A stretch of 64,000 nucleotides of DNA from Algoriphagus sp. AK58 (GTDB lineage: Bacteria > Bacteroidota > Bacteroidia > Cytophagales > Cyclobacteriaceae): positions 62,001 to 126,000 of the forward strand of contig NZ_QEIG01000003.1 of the NCBI RefSeq assembly GCF_014324365.1. The letters are read 5' to 3'. The notes beneath the pieces were generated by a model. The model was not told the DNA's origin. It ran no database searches and saw only the letters and a list, made by a program, of their open reading frames with translations. Each line of letters starts with the position of its first letter. Position 1 is the stretch's first letter. Of this stretch, positions 54,828-63,486 are shown one piece after another. The translations under genes and the position numbers were made by a program.

Positions 54828-56507
54828 ATGGAACGAAAAAATCACCCAGGCTCGCGTTCTTTTCTGATTCTCGGAGCCATTGCTATTCTCTCACTGGGTT
54901 TTACCCTAGGCAGAAATTTAGGGGATATCAGCCCCTCTACCATTGATTATGCAGCTGATTTGATCGGCCTGACTTTTACCCCACAGGAGAAAGACAGCAT
55001 GATCAGTACCCTAAACAACCACCGAAGCAATTTTGAAATTCTTAGGAAAACAAAACTGGAGAATTCAGTTTCTCCAGCCTTGGTATTTAATCCATTGCCC
55101 CAAGGCTTTTTCCCAAGTCAAGACCAGAAGCCTTACGATTGGGGCCTGCCAACCAAGGTGGATTTGCCTTCTAAGGAAAATGATATCGCCTTTCTTTCGG
55201 TTAGCCACCTTTCTGTCTTGATCAAAAACAAACAAATCACCTCCGAGCGTCTGACCAGAATTTATCTAGACCGGATCAAGAGCTATTCGGATACCCTTCA
55301 ATGTTTGGTCTCTCTGATGGAAGAATCTGCCCTGAAAAAAGCCAGGGAAATGGATCAGGAGATTTCTCAAGGAAAATATCGCGGTCCACTCCATGGTATT
55401 CCTTATGGAATCAAAGACCTTCTGGCAGTACCGGGAACCAAAACCACCTGGGGCGCCATGCCATACAAAGATCAAGTTATCGATGAAACTGCCACAGTCG
55501 TACAAAAGCTAGAAGATGCAGGAGGAGTGTTGGTGGGAAAATTCACTTTGGGTGCTCTTGCGATGGGAGACGTCTGGTTTGGAGGAGTAACGAAAAACCC
55601 ATGGAATCTCAAACAAGGATCCAGTGGGTCTTCTGCAGGATCAGCTTCTGCAGTCAGTGCAGGACTGGTTCCTTTTGCCATCGGCACAGAAACACTGGGC
55701 TCCATCGTTTCACCTTCTACTCGAAACGGCGTAACCGGCCTTCGCCCTACCTACGGAAGGGTGAGTAAGCACGGTGCTATGGCCCTCAGTTGGTCTATGG
55801 ACAAAATCGGACCGATTTCAAGGTCAGCCCTGGACAATGCAATTGTGCTTTCTGTGATCAATGGAATGGATGGGAAAGATGCCTCCACGATTCCTGCTGC
55901 TTTCAATTATTCGGCTAAAAATGATGTGAAAAAGCTCAAAGTAGGCTATTTCAAGCCATTTTTCGAAGGAGATCGGGCAACTAGCAAAAATGATCAGGCA
56001 GTATTGGATGTTTTGAAAAATCAGGGAATCGAACTTCATCCCTTGGAACTTAAAACTAGCATCAATGCGGCACCTTTGGTCTCTATGCTATTGGTGGAAG
56101 GGGCGGCAGCATTTGATGAATTGACCCGGTTGGATCTAGACGACCAGTTGGTCGCGCAGCATCGAAATGCCTGGCCGAATATATTCCGTGCGGCTAGATT
56201 TATCCCGGCAGTGGAATATGTTCAGATGAGTCGTCAGCGCAGTATACTGATCCAAGAAATGCATGAATTAATGAAAGACTATGATGTGATCGTGACTCCA
56301 TCATTTGCCGGCCAGCAGTTACAGATAACCAATCTTACAGGTCATCCTGCACTTTGCCTGCCCAACGGTTTTGCTGAAAACGGCAGCCCAACGTCCATTA
56401 CCCTTCTGGCCAACCTTTTTGAGGAGGAAAAACTGATCATGCTGGGGAGATTGATCCAAGAAAACACAGATTGGCAGGCGAAAAGGCCTCCCATGTTTGA
56501 TAAATAA
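54828..56507 (+). CDS. Secreted/anchored amidase (amidase signature family)
   Basis: The 559-aa protein (ATG at 54828) has an N-terminal membrane segment (SFLILGAIAILSLGFTLG) and the amidase-signature domain from about 140. The Ser-cisSer-Lys triad is present: Lys in PYGIKDLLAVPG, and the serines in QGSSGSSAGSASAVSAGL and GTETLGSIVSPS. It is not next to gatC or gatB and its membrane segment argues against Glu-tRNA amidotransferase, so it is a general amide hydrolase outside the cytoplasm. A terminator follows. Confidence 0.9.
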   Translation: MERKNHPGSRSFLILGAIAILSLGFTLGRNLGDISPSTIDYAADLIGLTFTPQEKDSMISTLNNHRSNFEILRKTKLENSVSPALVFNPLPQGFFPSQDQKPYDWGLPTKVDLPSKENDIAFLSVSHLSVLIKNKQITSERLTRIYLDRIKSYSDTLQCLVSLMEESALKKAREMDQEISQGKYRGPLHGIPYGIKDLLAVPGTKTTWGAMPYKDQVIDETATVVQKLEDAGGVLVGKFTLGALAMGDVWFGGVTKNPWNLKQGSSGSSAGSASAVSAGLVPFAIGTETLGSIVSPSTRNGVTGLRPTYGRVSKHGAMALSWSMDKIGPISRSALDNAIVLSVINGMDGKDASTIPAAFNYSAKNDVKKLKVGYFKPFFEGDRATSKNDQAVLDVLKNQGIELHPLELKTSINAAPLVSMLLVEGAAAFDELTRLDLDDQLVAQHRNAWPNIFRAARFIPAVEYVQMSRQRSILIQEMHELMKDYDVIVTPSFAGQQLQITNLTGHPALCLPNGFAENGSPTSITLLANLFEEEKLIMLGRLIQENTDWQAKRPPMFDK

Positions 56508-56512
56508 AAATA

Positions 56513-56543
56513 AAAGAGGCTCTTGGATCACAGGAGCCTCTTT
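56513..56543. terminator. Terminator between convergent amidase and dsbD
   Basis: Arms AAAGAGGCTC and GAGCCTCTTT enclose an 11-base loop. It lies between the amidase stop and the stop of dsbD. Confidence 0.75.
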
Positions 56544-56573
56544 CAGCTTAAGTGCGAGGATTCTAATTTATTT

Positions 56574-58715
56574 TTAATTCCTTTTCATAAACTCATTTTT
56601 TGCCGCATCCAAATATTCCACAAAAGCCAAGATATCCGTATTGTACCCCCTTGGTTTAGCTACAAGTTGCTCATTGTGGTCTAAAATGACATAATACGGC
56701 TGGGCATTGTTGTTGAATCGGGTGATCTGGAAATCGGCGTTTTGCTTGCCAAGGGTTTTTTTCACCTTACCATCATAGCTCGAGGTGTACCATTCACTTT
56801 CCGGAAGTTCCAGCCGCTCGTCGATGTAAAGTGCGACCATCACAAAGTCTTCCTTCAAGCGCATCAGAACTTGTGGATCCACCCAGACATTTTCTTCCAT
56901 CTTGCGGCAATTTACACAGCCGTGACCGGTGAAGTCGATCAAAAGAGGCTTACCTTCCCGCTTGGCTGCGGCCAAAGCTTGTTCGTAGTCGAAATAGCCC
57001 GGAATTCCGTGGGGAATTTTCAGGCGATCAGCGTATTTGATCACTTCGGTGGAAGTAGAGGGCGTTTCCCCTGAAGCGATCCCTCCTTCAATTTTGAATT
57101 GTTGCGTAGTGATTGGAGGCAGATAACCGCTGAGTATTTTGAGCGGAGCGCCCCAAAGTCCCGGAATCATGTGAACCACAAAAGCAAAAGTCAGCAATGC
57201 CAACAGCAATCTAGGTACGCCGATGTGGTCGAGCTTGGAATCGTGAGGCAAGCGGATTTTTCCCAAAAGGTAAAGTCCCAAAGCGGAGAAGATCACAATC
57301 CAGATCGCCAGAAAAATATCCCGATCCAGAATGCCCCAATGGTAAACAAGGTCGGCGATGGAAAGGAATTTGAATGCCAAGGCCAATTCCAAAAAACCCA
57401 AGACCACTTTTACAGAATTCAACCAACCTCCTGACTTTGGAAGTCGCTGCATCCACTCTGGGAAAATGGCGAAGAGGGTGAAAGGAATGGCGAATGCCAA
57501 ACCGAATGAAAACATACCCAATACCGGCTTGACCAGTTCGCCGCCCGCAGAGGAAATCAGAATCGATCCTACAATCGGCCCTGTGCAGGAGAAAGAAACC
57601 AACACCAAGGTAAAGGCCATAAAGAATACGCCACCTAGTCCGCCTTTTTCTGCTTTGGCATCCATCTTATTTACCAAACTCGAAGGCAAGGTCAGTTCAA
57701 ACATGCCCAAAAATGCTAAGGCAAAGACAATAAAGATCCCAAAGAAAAAGACATTGGGAATCCAGTGGGTAGCCAGCCAGTTAGCAAACTCGGGACCTTG
57801 AATCGCTGCTACGGCTGTTCCCGCAATCGTATAAATCGCAATGATGGAAATTCCATAAATAAAGGCCTGACGAATTCCTTCCGATCGTTTTTTTGATCTC
57901 CCGGTGAAAAAGCTCACTGTCATCGGAATCATCGGAAACACGCAAGGTGTAATCAATGCCGCCAATCCTGCCAAAAAAGCCAAAACCATAAATCCCCAAA
58001 GCGACTCCGTTTCCCCTTCGGCAGTGAAGTCTTGGGGAATTTCAGTTTGCTGTTCTGCTTCTCCTGTTTGCTGTCCTGCTTCTCCAGAAGCAGGACTTAA
58101 AGCAAATGGTGATTCAATTGAAGTCGAATCACTCGCTGATTGTTTATTTTCTCCTTCAATTCCGACTGTTTGGTTTGCTCCTGCTTCAGGAGAAGCAGGA
58201 GAACTTGCAGATTGTGTTTTCGGCGAGCTTTCCTTCGCCGTAAACTTAATCTCAATATCCTGCTCGTAATTGATGCACTGCCCAGTTAGGTCGGAGCACA
58301 TTTGGTATTCCAGTGAGCCTTTGATCATTCCGGAAGTGGTTTTAATGGTCACAGGCTGCTCAAATCGCCCTTTTCCCATAAAGTAGGTCACATCCCCTTC
58401 CCAGACCTCGTCAAATTTCTTCTTCGGATTGATGGCTTTTAGTTTGGAGGCTACGGCAAAATCTCCCGACTCCGCTGGAACAAACTCAGTCAAAAGCGGG
58501 CCCAAATCCTTGTCAAAATCGTTGGAATAAACATACCAACCCATTGGAATCTCCGCCTCCATGATCACTGTGGCTTTTTCTCCCACTTGCAGTTCCTTTG
58601 GTTCAAGAGAAAAGGTCCACTTGGGTGGCTTTACCAATTGAGCTTGGGCAAGAAAGGAGATCAAAAGAAAAACCGGAAGCAGAAGCTTACCGATCTTTTG
58701 AGGAGTTGGGTTCAT
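56574..58715 (-). CDS. dsbD: Thiol:disulfide interchange protein DsbD
   Basis: DsbD moves electrons from cytoplasmic thioredoxin across the inner membrane to periplasmic reductases. The 713-aa protein has a signal peptide (FLAQAQ), an N-terminal domain with Cys140 and Cys147, a Pro/Ala/Glu/Ser-rich linker (about 162-236), an eight-helix membrane domain with Cys258 in ITPCVFPM and a second Cys in SFSCTGPIVG, and a C-terminal thioredoxin domain with Cys600 and Cys603 in GHGCVNCRKM. The linker DNA contains two related palindromes and encodes the repeated SPASPEAG and SPASGEAG. It has its own promoter region; the dipeptidase lies upstream on the same strand. Confidence 0.94.
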   Translation of the reverse strand: MNPTPQKIGKLLLPVFLLISFLAQAQLVKPPKWTFSLEPKELQVGEKATVIMEAEIPMGWYVYSNDFDKDLGPLLTEFVPAESGDFAVASKLKAINPKKKFDEVWEGDVTYFMGKGRFEQPVTIKTTSGMIKGSLEYQMCSDLTGQCINYEQDIEIKFTAKESSPKTQSASSPASPEAGANQTVGIEGENKQSASDSTSIESPFALSPASGEAGQQTGEAEQQTEIPQDFTAEGETESLWGFMVLAFLAGLAALITPCVFPMIPMTVSFFTGRSKKRSEGIRQAFIYGISIIAIYTIAGTAVAAIQGPEFANWLATHWIPNVFFFGIFIVFALAFLGMFELTLPSSLVNKMDAKAEKGGLGGVFFMAFTLVLVSFSCTGPIVGSILISSAGGELVKPVLGMFSFGLAFAIPFTLFAIFPEWMQRLPKSGGWLNSVKVVLGFLELALAFKFLSIADLVYHWGILDRDIFLAIWIVIFSALGLYLLGKIRLPHDSKLDHIGVPRLLLALLTFAFVVHMIPGLWGAPLKILSGYLPPITTQQFKIEGGIASGETPSTSTEVIKYADRLKIPHGIPGYFDYEQALAAAKREGKPLLIDFTGHGCVNCRKMEENVWVDPQVLMRLKEDFVMVALYIDERLELPESEWYTSSYDGKVKKTLGKQNADFQITRFNNNAQPYYVILDHNEQLVAKPRGYNTDILAFVEYLDAAKNEFMKRN
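58074..58095. repeat. Palindromic repeat in the dsbD linker, copy 1
   Basis: TCCTGCTTCT and AGAAGCAGGA form a perfect 10-bp inverted repeat with a 2-base centre. It encodes SPASGEAG-like residues of the linker. Confidence 0.75.
58178..58201. repeat. Palindromic repeat in the dsbD linker, copy 2
   Basis: CTCCTGCTTC and GAAGCAGGAG form a perfect 10-bp inverted repeat with a 4-base centre, sharing its arms with the palindrome at 58074. The reading frame is kept through both. Confidence 0.75.
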
Positions 58716-58803
58716 TCAATGTTGGGATTTACTCTGGCAAACAAGGATTTAGGTCTTGGGGTTCGAAATTAAACCCTTTGGAAATAGCTTTCGGCGACTT
58801 TGA

Positions 58804-60192
58804 TCACTTTCCGCTGAGCTTTCTGAAGTGTCTGAAGAATGCCGCAATGGTCTCGATGCCGATAAAATAGTTTTTCACCCCATAATGCTCATTAGGAGAG
58901 TGAAGCGCATCGGTATCCAAGCCAAAGCCGAACAGAATCGGATCGCTACCCAATTCTTTTTGGAACAAAGCCACAATCGGAATCGAGCCGCCTTCCCGAG
59001 TTGGAATCGGTCTTTTTCCGAAGGTTTCTTCCATCGCTGCTTCTGCTGCCTGATAGCCGATCGATGAATCAGACACTACTGCAGGAGCTCCGCCATGGTG
59101 GGCTTTGACCTTTACTTTGACGGATTTTGGCGCAATGGCTTTGAAATGAGACTCGAAAAGCTGGGCGATTTCATGCCAATCCTGATCCGGTACCAATCGC
59201 ATGGAGATTTTAGCGTAGGCCTTCGAAGGCAAAACGGTCTTCGCTCCTTCTCCGGTATATCCACCCCAAATTCCGTTGACATCCAAGGTCGGACGGATAC
59301 CCACGCGCTCGATGGTGGTGTAGTCCTTTTCCCCATGGACATCGTCGATATCGAGTTTTCCTTTGTATTCATTAAGGTCAAAAGGCGCCTCATTCAGTCG
59401 CTGACGCTGCTGAGCAGTCAGTTCCTGTACTTTTTCATAAAATCCCGGAATGGTGATGTGCTCATTTTCATCCTTCATGGAAGCGATCATTTTGCACAGC
59501 ACATTGATCGGGTTGGCGACAGCACCGCCATAAGTTCCTGAATGAAGGTCGCGATTGGAACCTGTCACTTCTACTTCCATGTAAGCCATGCCGCGAAGTC
59601 CTACTGTAATTGACGGATCCTGCATACTGATCATGTGGGTGTCGGAAATCAAAATCACATCGGCTTTTAGTCGCTCCTTGTTTTCCAAAACAAACTTGTC
59701 CAAGTTGTCCGAACCCACTTCTTCTTCACCTTCGATCATGAACTTGACATTGCAGGGCAAATCTCCTGAAGCCATCATCGATTCAAAAGCTTTGATGTGC
59801 ATATAAAATTGTCCCTTGTCATCTGCAGATCCACGGGCAAAAATGGCTCCCTCGGGATGATTGGGGGTGTTTTTGATGACAGGTTCGAAAGGTGGAGAAT
59901 CCCAAAGTTCGTATGGGTCAGCAGGCTGCACATCGTAGTGGCCATAGACTAGGACCGTTGGCAATGATGGATCAATGATTTTTTCCCCATAAACAATAGG
60001 ATAGCCTGCTGTTTCACAGATTTCAGCGACATCGGCTCCTGCTTTTTCCAGCGATTCTTTGACAAACTGGGCCGCTGCAAAGACTTCGTTTTTGAATTTG
60101 GGATCTGCACTGACGGAAGGAATCCGAAGCAGATCTAGGAGTTCATTGAGGAAACGGTCTTTGTTGGAGGCGATAAATGCAGCTACGGACAT
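58804..60192 (-). CDS. M20-family dipeptidase
   Basis: The 462-aa enzyme is a zinc metallopeptidase of the M20 family that cleaves dipeptides. Visible metal-site motifs are GHYDVQPADPYELW (His and the conserved Asp), RGSADDKGQFYMHIKA, the catalytic base in EGEEEVGSDN, and the C-terminal GLDTDALHSPNEHYGVKN with the last His. The dimerisation domain is between about 185 and 330. No signal peptide, so cytoplasmic. Confidence 0.93.
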   Translation of the reverse strand: MSVAAFIASNKDRFLNELLDLLRIPSVSADPKFKNEVFAAAQFVKESLEKAGADVAEICETAGYPIVYGEKIIDPSLPTVLVYGHYDVQPADPYELWDSPPFEPVIKNTPNHPEGAIFARGSADDKGQFYMHIKAFESMMASGDLPCNVKFMIEGEEEVGSDNLDKFVLENKERLKADVILISDTHMISMQDPSITVGLRGMAYMEVEVTGSNRDLHSGTYGGAVANPINVLCKMIASMKDENEHITIPGFYEKVQELTAQQRQRLNEAPFDLNEYKGKLDIDDVHGEKDYTTIERVGIRPTLDVNGIWGGYTGEGAKTVLPSKAYAKISMRLVPDQDWHEIAQLFESHFKAIAPKSVKVKVKAHHGGAPAVVSDSSIGYQAAEAAMEETFGKRPIPTREGGSIPIVALFQKELGSDPILFGFGLDTDALHSPNEHYGVKNYFIGIETIAAFFRHFRKLSGK

Positions 60193-60263
60193 ATTTGGGT
60201 GTTTTAGGTTTCTAAAGGCCTCAAAATTATTCCTTTCGGGAGGATTTGCCTAGGAATTTTCTC

Positions 60264-60292
60264 TTTTTGCCACGAAGACCCAAAGTCACAAA
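60264..60292. repeat. Inverted repeat, left end of the GxxExxY element
   Basis: It begins TTTTTGCCACGAAGACCCAA and pairs with the reverse complement of 60773-60795, with two mismatches over 20 bases. A partial copy, GCCACTAAGGC ... GGCCCAAAG, follows at about 60303-60328. Confidence 0.8.
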
Positions 60293-60332
60293 AAAATTTA
60301 ATTGCCACTAAGGCAAAAAGGCCCAAAGAAGA

Positions 60333-60728
60333 TTAGGTGTTTACAAACCGTCTTATTCCTTTTTTTATAAGTGGGACGTTGAAATTAATCAAGTAACCAA
60401 GGTTTAATTTTGAAAGTTTGAGATGACTGATGATTTGAGCTTCCCAAACGGGATTTAACACATCTACCGCTTTAAGTTCTACAATCACCCTGTCTTCAAT
60501 AAGCAAATCCAGCCTAAGTCCTTCATCAAACCAAATCCCATCATAGCTGATCGGAATATTGACTTGTCTTTTTACTTCAAATCCAGCTTTTTTGAGTTCA
60601 TGCTCCATGCAAACTTCATAAATCCTTTCCAAAAGTCCTGGCCCAAGTTCCTTGTGAATAGTAAAAGCAGCATGAACCACAGCTGTCCCGATTTCTTCTT
60701 CAAAATCTGTTGGCTTGGTGTGATTCAT
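60333..60728 (-). CDS. GxxExxY protein (PDDEXK_3 nuclease-like)
   Basis: The 131-aa protein belongs to the GxxExxY family, named for GLLERIY (Gly31, Glu34, Tyr37 here). It has a PD-(D/E)xK-type core: Asp74 in LRLDLLIEDR and Glu84-Leu-Lys86 in VELKAVD, with QIISHLKLS after. These are the residues of restriction-type nucleases, so DNA cleavage is possible but not shown. It lies alone between two arms of an inverted repeat (60264-60292 and 60773-60795), and related repeats occur near the tRNA genes. The family is found in many copies in Bacteroidota. Confidence 0.88.
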   Translation of the reverse strand: MNHTKPTDFEEEIGTAVVHAAFTIHKELGPGLLERIYEVCMEHELKKAGFEVKRQVNIPISYDGIWFDEGLRLDLLIEDRVIVELKAVDVLNPVWEAQIISHLKLSKLNLGYLINFNVPLIKKGIRRFVNT

Positions 60729-60772
60729 TGAAATTCAAAACTTTAAATCTTTAATTTAATGAATCCTTACCG

Positions 60773-60795
60773 TCTTTGTGCCTTCGTGGCAAAAA
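60773..60795. repeat. Inverted repeat, right end of the GxxExxY element
   Basis: TCTTTGTGCCTTCGTGGC and following A run; its reverse complement starts TTTTTGCCACGAAGGCACAA, two changes from the left end. It touches the leader of the next gene, which starts at 60815. Confidence 0.8.
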
Positions 60796-60814
60796 TCGTG
60801 GCAAAACTCAAACT

Positions 60815-61789
60815 ATGAAAGCACTACTCTGTACCCAATTTGGCCTTCCTGAAGCCTTAGCTGTTCAGGAAATTCCAAACCCCACTGTCAGCCCAAATCA
60901 AATCCTGATCGCTGTCGAAGCCTGCGGAGTTAATTTTCCCGATGTGCTGATTATCCAGAATAAGTACCAGTTTAAGCCGGAATTGCCTTTTGCGCCGGGA
61001 GGAGAAGTGGCGGGAAAAATCATCGGATTGGGTGAAAAGGTACAGGGATTCCAAATCGGGCAGCCGGTTTTGGCGCTTTGTGGATGGGGTGGCTTTGCGG
61101 AAAAAGTTGCTGTGGATATCGATCGGGTGTTTCCTTTGCCTCCCGGACTTTCGGCTGAAGTGGCAGCTACCACACTTTACACCTATGGCACTTCTTACCA
61201 TGCGCTAAAGGATCGTGCAAATCTCCAACCCGGAGAAACTTTGCTGGTGCTGGGTGCGGCAGGCGGAGTAGGTTTAGCCGCAGTGGAGCTAGGGAAACTG
61301 ATGGGTGCCAAAGTCATTGCGGCGGCCTCTTCAGAAGAGAAGCTTGCCCTTTGCAGGAAAAAAGGTGCAGATCTCACCATCAACTACGAAACGGAAGATC
61401 TCAAAACCCGCATCAAGGAACTCACCGGTGGCAAAGGTGTGGATGTGGTCTATGATCCCGTTGGAGGAAAATTCACCGAGCCTGCACTTCGGGGCATGGC
61501 TTGGAAAGGTCGCTACCTGATTGTGGGCTTTGCCAATGGGGAAATCCCGCAAATCCCGATGAATTTACCCTTGCTCAAAGGCTGTTCGATTGTAGGAGTG
61601 TTTTGGGGACAGTTTTCCAAAGTGGAGGCGAAGGCGAGTTTCCAGAATATCCGCCAACTCGTTGCCTGGATTCAGGAAGGAAAAATCAAACAGCATATCG
61701 GAAAAACGTATAGTCTTGAGGAAGCACCGGAAGCCTTGCAGGCGATTTTGGATCGCAAGATGCTGGGAAAAGGGGTGGTGGTGATTTAG
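60815..61789 (+). CDS. Zinc-independent MDR oxidoreductase (NADPH:quinone reductase type)
   Basis: The 324-aa protein (ATG at 60815; an earlier start lies in the repeat) is a medium-chain dehydrogenase of the quinone-oxidoreductase type. It has the GroES-like N-terminal domain (VEACGVNFPDVLIIQNKYQ, FAPGGEVAGKIIGLGEKVQGF) and a Rossmann fold with LVLGAAGGVGLAAVELGKLMGA. Structural zinc cysteines of alcohol dehydrogenases are missing. It would use NADPH to reduce quinones or enones. Confidence 0.9.
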   Translation: MKALLCTQFGLPEALAVQEIPNPTVSPNQILIAVEACGVNFPDVLIIQNKYQFKPELPFAPGGEVAGKIIGLGEKVQGFQIGQPVLALCGWGGFAEKVAVDIDRVFPLPPGLSAEVAATTLYTYGTSYHALKDRANLQPGETLLVLGAAGGVGLAAVELGKLMGAKVIAAASSEEKLALCRKKGADLTINYETEDLKTRIKELTGGKGVDVVYDPVGGKFTEPALRGMAWKGRYLIVGFANGEIPQIPMNLPLLKGCSIVGVFWGQFSKVEAKASFQNIRQLVAWIQEGKIKQHIGKTYSLEEAPEALQAILDRKMLGKGVVVI

Positions 61790-61899
61790 ATGTCCGATGA
61801 CGGATGTCAGGTGACCGATGTTTTTTGCTCAAGTATAGTTGTCCTATGAATGTATTTTGAAGAAAAAGTTCGTGCCGGAGATAGATTTCACAAAAAGCA
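61790..61899. other. Intergenic stretch with short GATG-rich repeats
   Basis: Directly after the MDR stop, GATGTCCGATGACGGATGTC then GGTGACCGATG repeats a CCGATG/CGGATG unit several times in 35 bases. Nothing further is recognised up to the hairpin repeat at 61900. Confidence 0.5.
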
Positions 61900-61944
61900 T
61901 TTACCATGAAAATCGTAAATACAACTTTCGATTTTCATGGTAAA
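61900..61944. repeat. 45-base hairpin repeat, copy 1
   Basis: Left arm TTTACCATGAAAATCG (61900-61915) and right arm CGATTTTCATGGTAAA (61929-61944) pair perfectly over 16 bp with a 13-base loop. The right arm contains an ATG at 61937 in the same place as the AAA_14 start codon in copy 2. Confidence 0.9.
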
Positions 61945-61975
61945 AGGATTTGATTTCTTTTTTAATAATCCTACT

Positions 61976-62020
61976 TTTACCATGAAATCCGTAAATACAA
62001 CTTTCGATTTTCATGGTAAA
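61976..62020. repeat. 45-base hairpin repeat, copy 2, containing the AAA_14 start codon
   Basis: The arms TTTACCATGAAATCCG (61976-61991) and CGATTTTCATGGTAAA (62005-62020) are a near copy of the repeat 76 bases upstream; loop and right arm are identical. The ATG at 62013 in the right arm starts the ATPase gene, so the hairpin would cover its translation start. Confidence 0.9.
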
Positions 62021-63158
62021 GGACCGTCAAATTCTCCCTCTTTTGCAGGAATATCTTTCCATTTTCCCAGCTGTAGGCCTATTGGGCCCTCGTCAGGTGG
62101 GAAAGACAACTTTGGTCAAAAACCTGAAACTTGAAAAAGACAGCCTCTACCTCGATCTGGAAAAAGCCTCTGATCGTGCCAAATTGGTAGATCCCGAGCT
62201 TTTCCTCAAAGCGCATGCTGACAAAACCGTCATTCTCGATGAAATCCAACTCATGCCGGAGCTTTTTGCGGAGCTTCGGAGTCTGATTGATGAGCAAAGG
62301 GAACCCGGACGATTTATCCTATTGGGTTCGGCTTCTCCGGATTTGATCCGAAAGAGTGCAGATTCCTTGGCCGGCCGGATTGGTTATTTGGAACTGACCC
62401 CTTTTTACCTGGGAGAGATTGGTTCCGACGAGCTCCAAAAGCTCTGGATTCGGGGCGGATTTCCGCTGTCCTTTCTGGCCAAAAGTGAACGGGAATCGCT
62501 ACTTTGGAGGCAAAACTTCATCAAGACCTATCTGGAGCGGGATTTGGCACAAATCGGGTTAAGCACCGATCCCCGGCTGGTAGAGCGATTTTGGATGATG
62601 CTGGCCAATGCACAGGGAGGCATCTGGAATGCAGAGAGTTTTGCCAAAGCACTCGGCATCACCCGCCCGACGGTCAACAGATACTTGGAGTTTCTCGAAG
62701 GATCTTTTATGGTGCGGGTCTTGGCGCCTTTTCACCACAATATCAAAAAGCGTCTGGTCAAATCGCCCAAGGTGTTTATCCGGGATACGGGATTGCTGCA
62801 TTCCCTGACTGGAGTGGATAGCATGGATGCTTTGATCAACCAGCTGCTGGTTGGGCCGAGCTGGGAGGGGTTTGTGATTGAACAGATCATCGCTACGCTG
62901 AGGGAAGAGTACGAGTACTACTTCTACCGAACCCATCAGGGGGCGGAATGCGACCTACTTTTGGTAAAAAATGGGGTGGTCAAAACGGCAATTGAGATCA
63001 AAAACACCCTTTCTCCCAAACTCAGCAAAGGCATGCAGATCAGCATGGAGGATACCGGAGCTGAAAAGGGCGTGATTATTTGCCGGATTGCAGACAGTTA
63101 TCCCCTGTCGGAAAATGTAAGGGCAGTGGGTTTGAAGGAGTTTTTGAAGGAAGTATAG
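62013..63158 (+). CDS. AAA_14 ATPase with DUF4143 domain
   Basis: The 381-aa protein has a P-loop ATPase domain (1-150: Walker A GPRQVGKTTL near 25-34, Walker B TVILDEIQLMPELF, sensor LLGSASPDLIR), a winged-helix-like part (ESFAKALGITRPTVNRYLEFLEGSFMVRVLAPF) and a C-terminal DUF4143 nuclease-like domain with ECDLLLVKNGVVKTAIEIKNT, an E/D...ExK arrangement. Such proteins occur in many copies per genome in Bacteroidota and archaea with unknown role. The start codon lies in a hairpin repeat and the stop codon touches a repeat of the GCCACGAAG family at 63158. Confidence 0.92.
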   Translation: MVKDRQILPLLQEYLSIFPAVGLLGPRQVGKTTLVKNLKLEKDSLYLDLEKASDRAKLVDPELFLKAHADKTVILDEIQLMPELFAELRSLIDEQREPGRFILLGSASPDLIRKSADSLAGRIGYLELTPFYLGEIGSDELQKLWIRGGFPLSFLAKSERESLLWRQNFIKTYLERDLAQIGLSTDPRLVERFWMMLANAQGGIWNAESFAKALGITRPTVNRYLEFLEGSFMVRVLAPFHHNIKKRLVKSPKVFIRDTGLLHSLTGVDSMDALINQLLVGPSWEGFVIEQIIATLREEYEYYFYRTHQGAECDLLLVKNGVVKTAIEIKNTLSPKLSKGMQISMEDTGAEKGVIICRIADSYPLSENVRAVGLKEFLKEV

Positions 63159-63176
63159 CCACGAAGACGCAAAGTC
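63158..63176. repeat. GCCACGAAG-family repeat, left of the tRNA genes
   Basis: GCCACGAAGACGCAAAGTC is closely related to the left end of the GxxExxY element and inverted with respect to 63362-63382. It begins at the last base of the AAA_14 stop codon. Confidence 0.75.
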
Positions 63177-63237
63177 GCTAAGGGTTTTGAATAAAAAATG
63201 CACAAAGTCCAGAAGGAATTTGTGCCTTTAAAGTGCT

Positions 63238-63313
<76 letters not shown>

Positions 63314-63361
63314 ATATCTTTTCAAATTTATCTATTTACCAAAAAGGCACAAAATCTTAGA

Positions 63362-63382
63362 GACTTTGTGCCTTGGTGGCTA
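63362..63382. repeat. GCCACGAAG-family repeat, inverted, between the tRNA genes
   Basis: GACTTTGTGCCTTGGTGGCTA; its reverse complement matches 63158-63176 with three mismatches and also matches the ends of the GxxExxY element. Confidence 0.7.
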
Positions 63383-63388
63383 AATAAG

Positions 63389-63463
63389 TGGAATCTAAGG
63401 GATTCGAACCCATGACCTCTGCTCTGTCAAAGCAGCGCTCTAAACCAGCTGAGCTAAGATTCC
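63389..63463 (-). tRNA. tRNA-Val (GAC)
   Basis: On the minus strand the gene starts GGAATCTTAGCTCAGCTGG. The anticodon stem CTGCT/AGCAG holds loop TTGACAG, anticodon GAC. The acceptor stem GGAATCT/AGATTCC is perfect, the T arm has GGTTCGAATCC. CCA is not encoded. It lies about 75 bases upstream of tRNA-Gly on the same strand, so both may come from one precursor. Confidence 0.95.
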
Positions 63464-63486
63464 AATTTTGACCGATCTAAACCTCC

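Noticed and set aside
61900..62020. CRISPR array
   Set aside because: Only two copies of the repeat exist, with a start codon in the second, and there are no cas genes.
62013..63158. Toxin-antitoxin or phage-defence call for the AAA_14/DUF4143 protein
   Set aside because: No partner gene or defence gene is next to it, and the family has no settled function.
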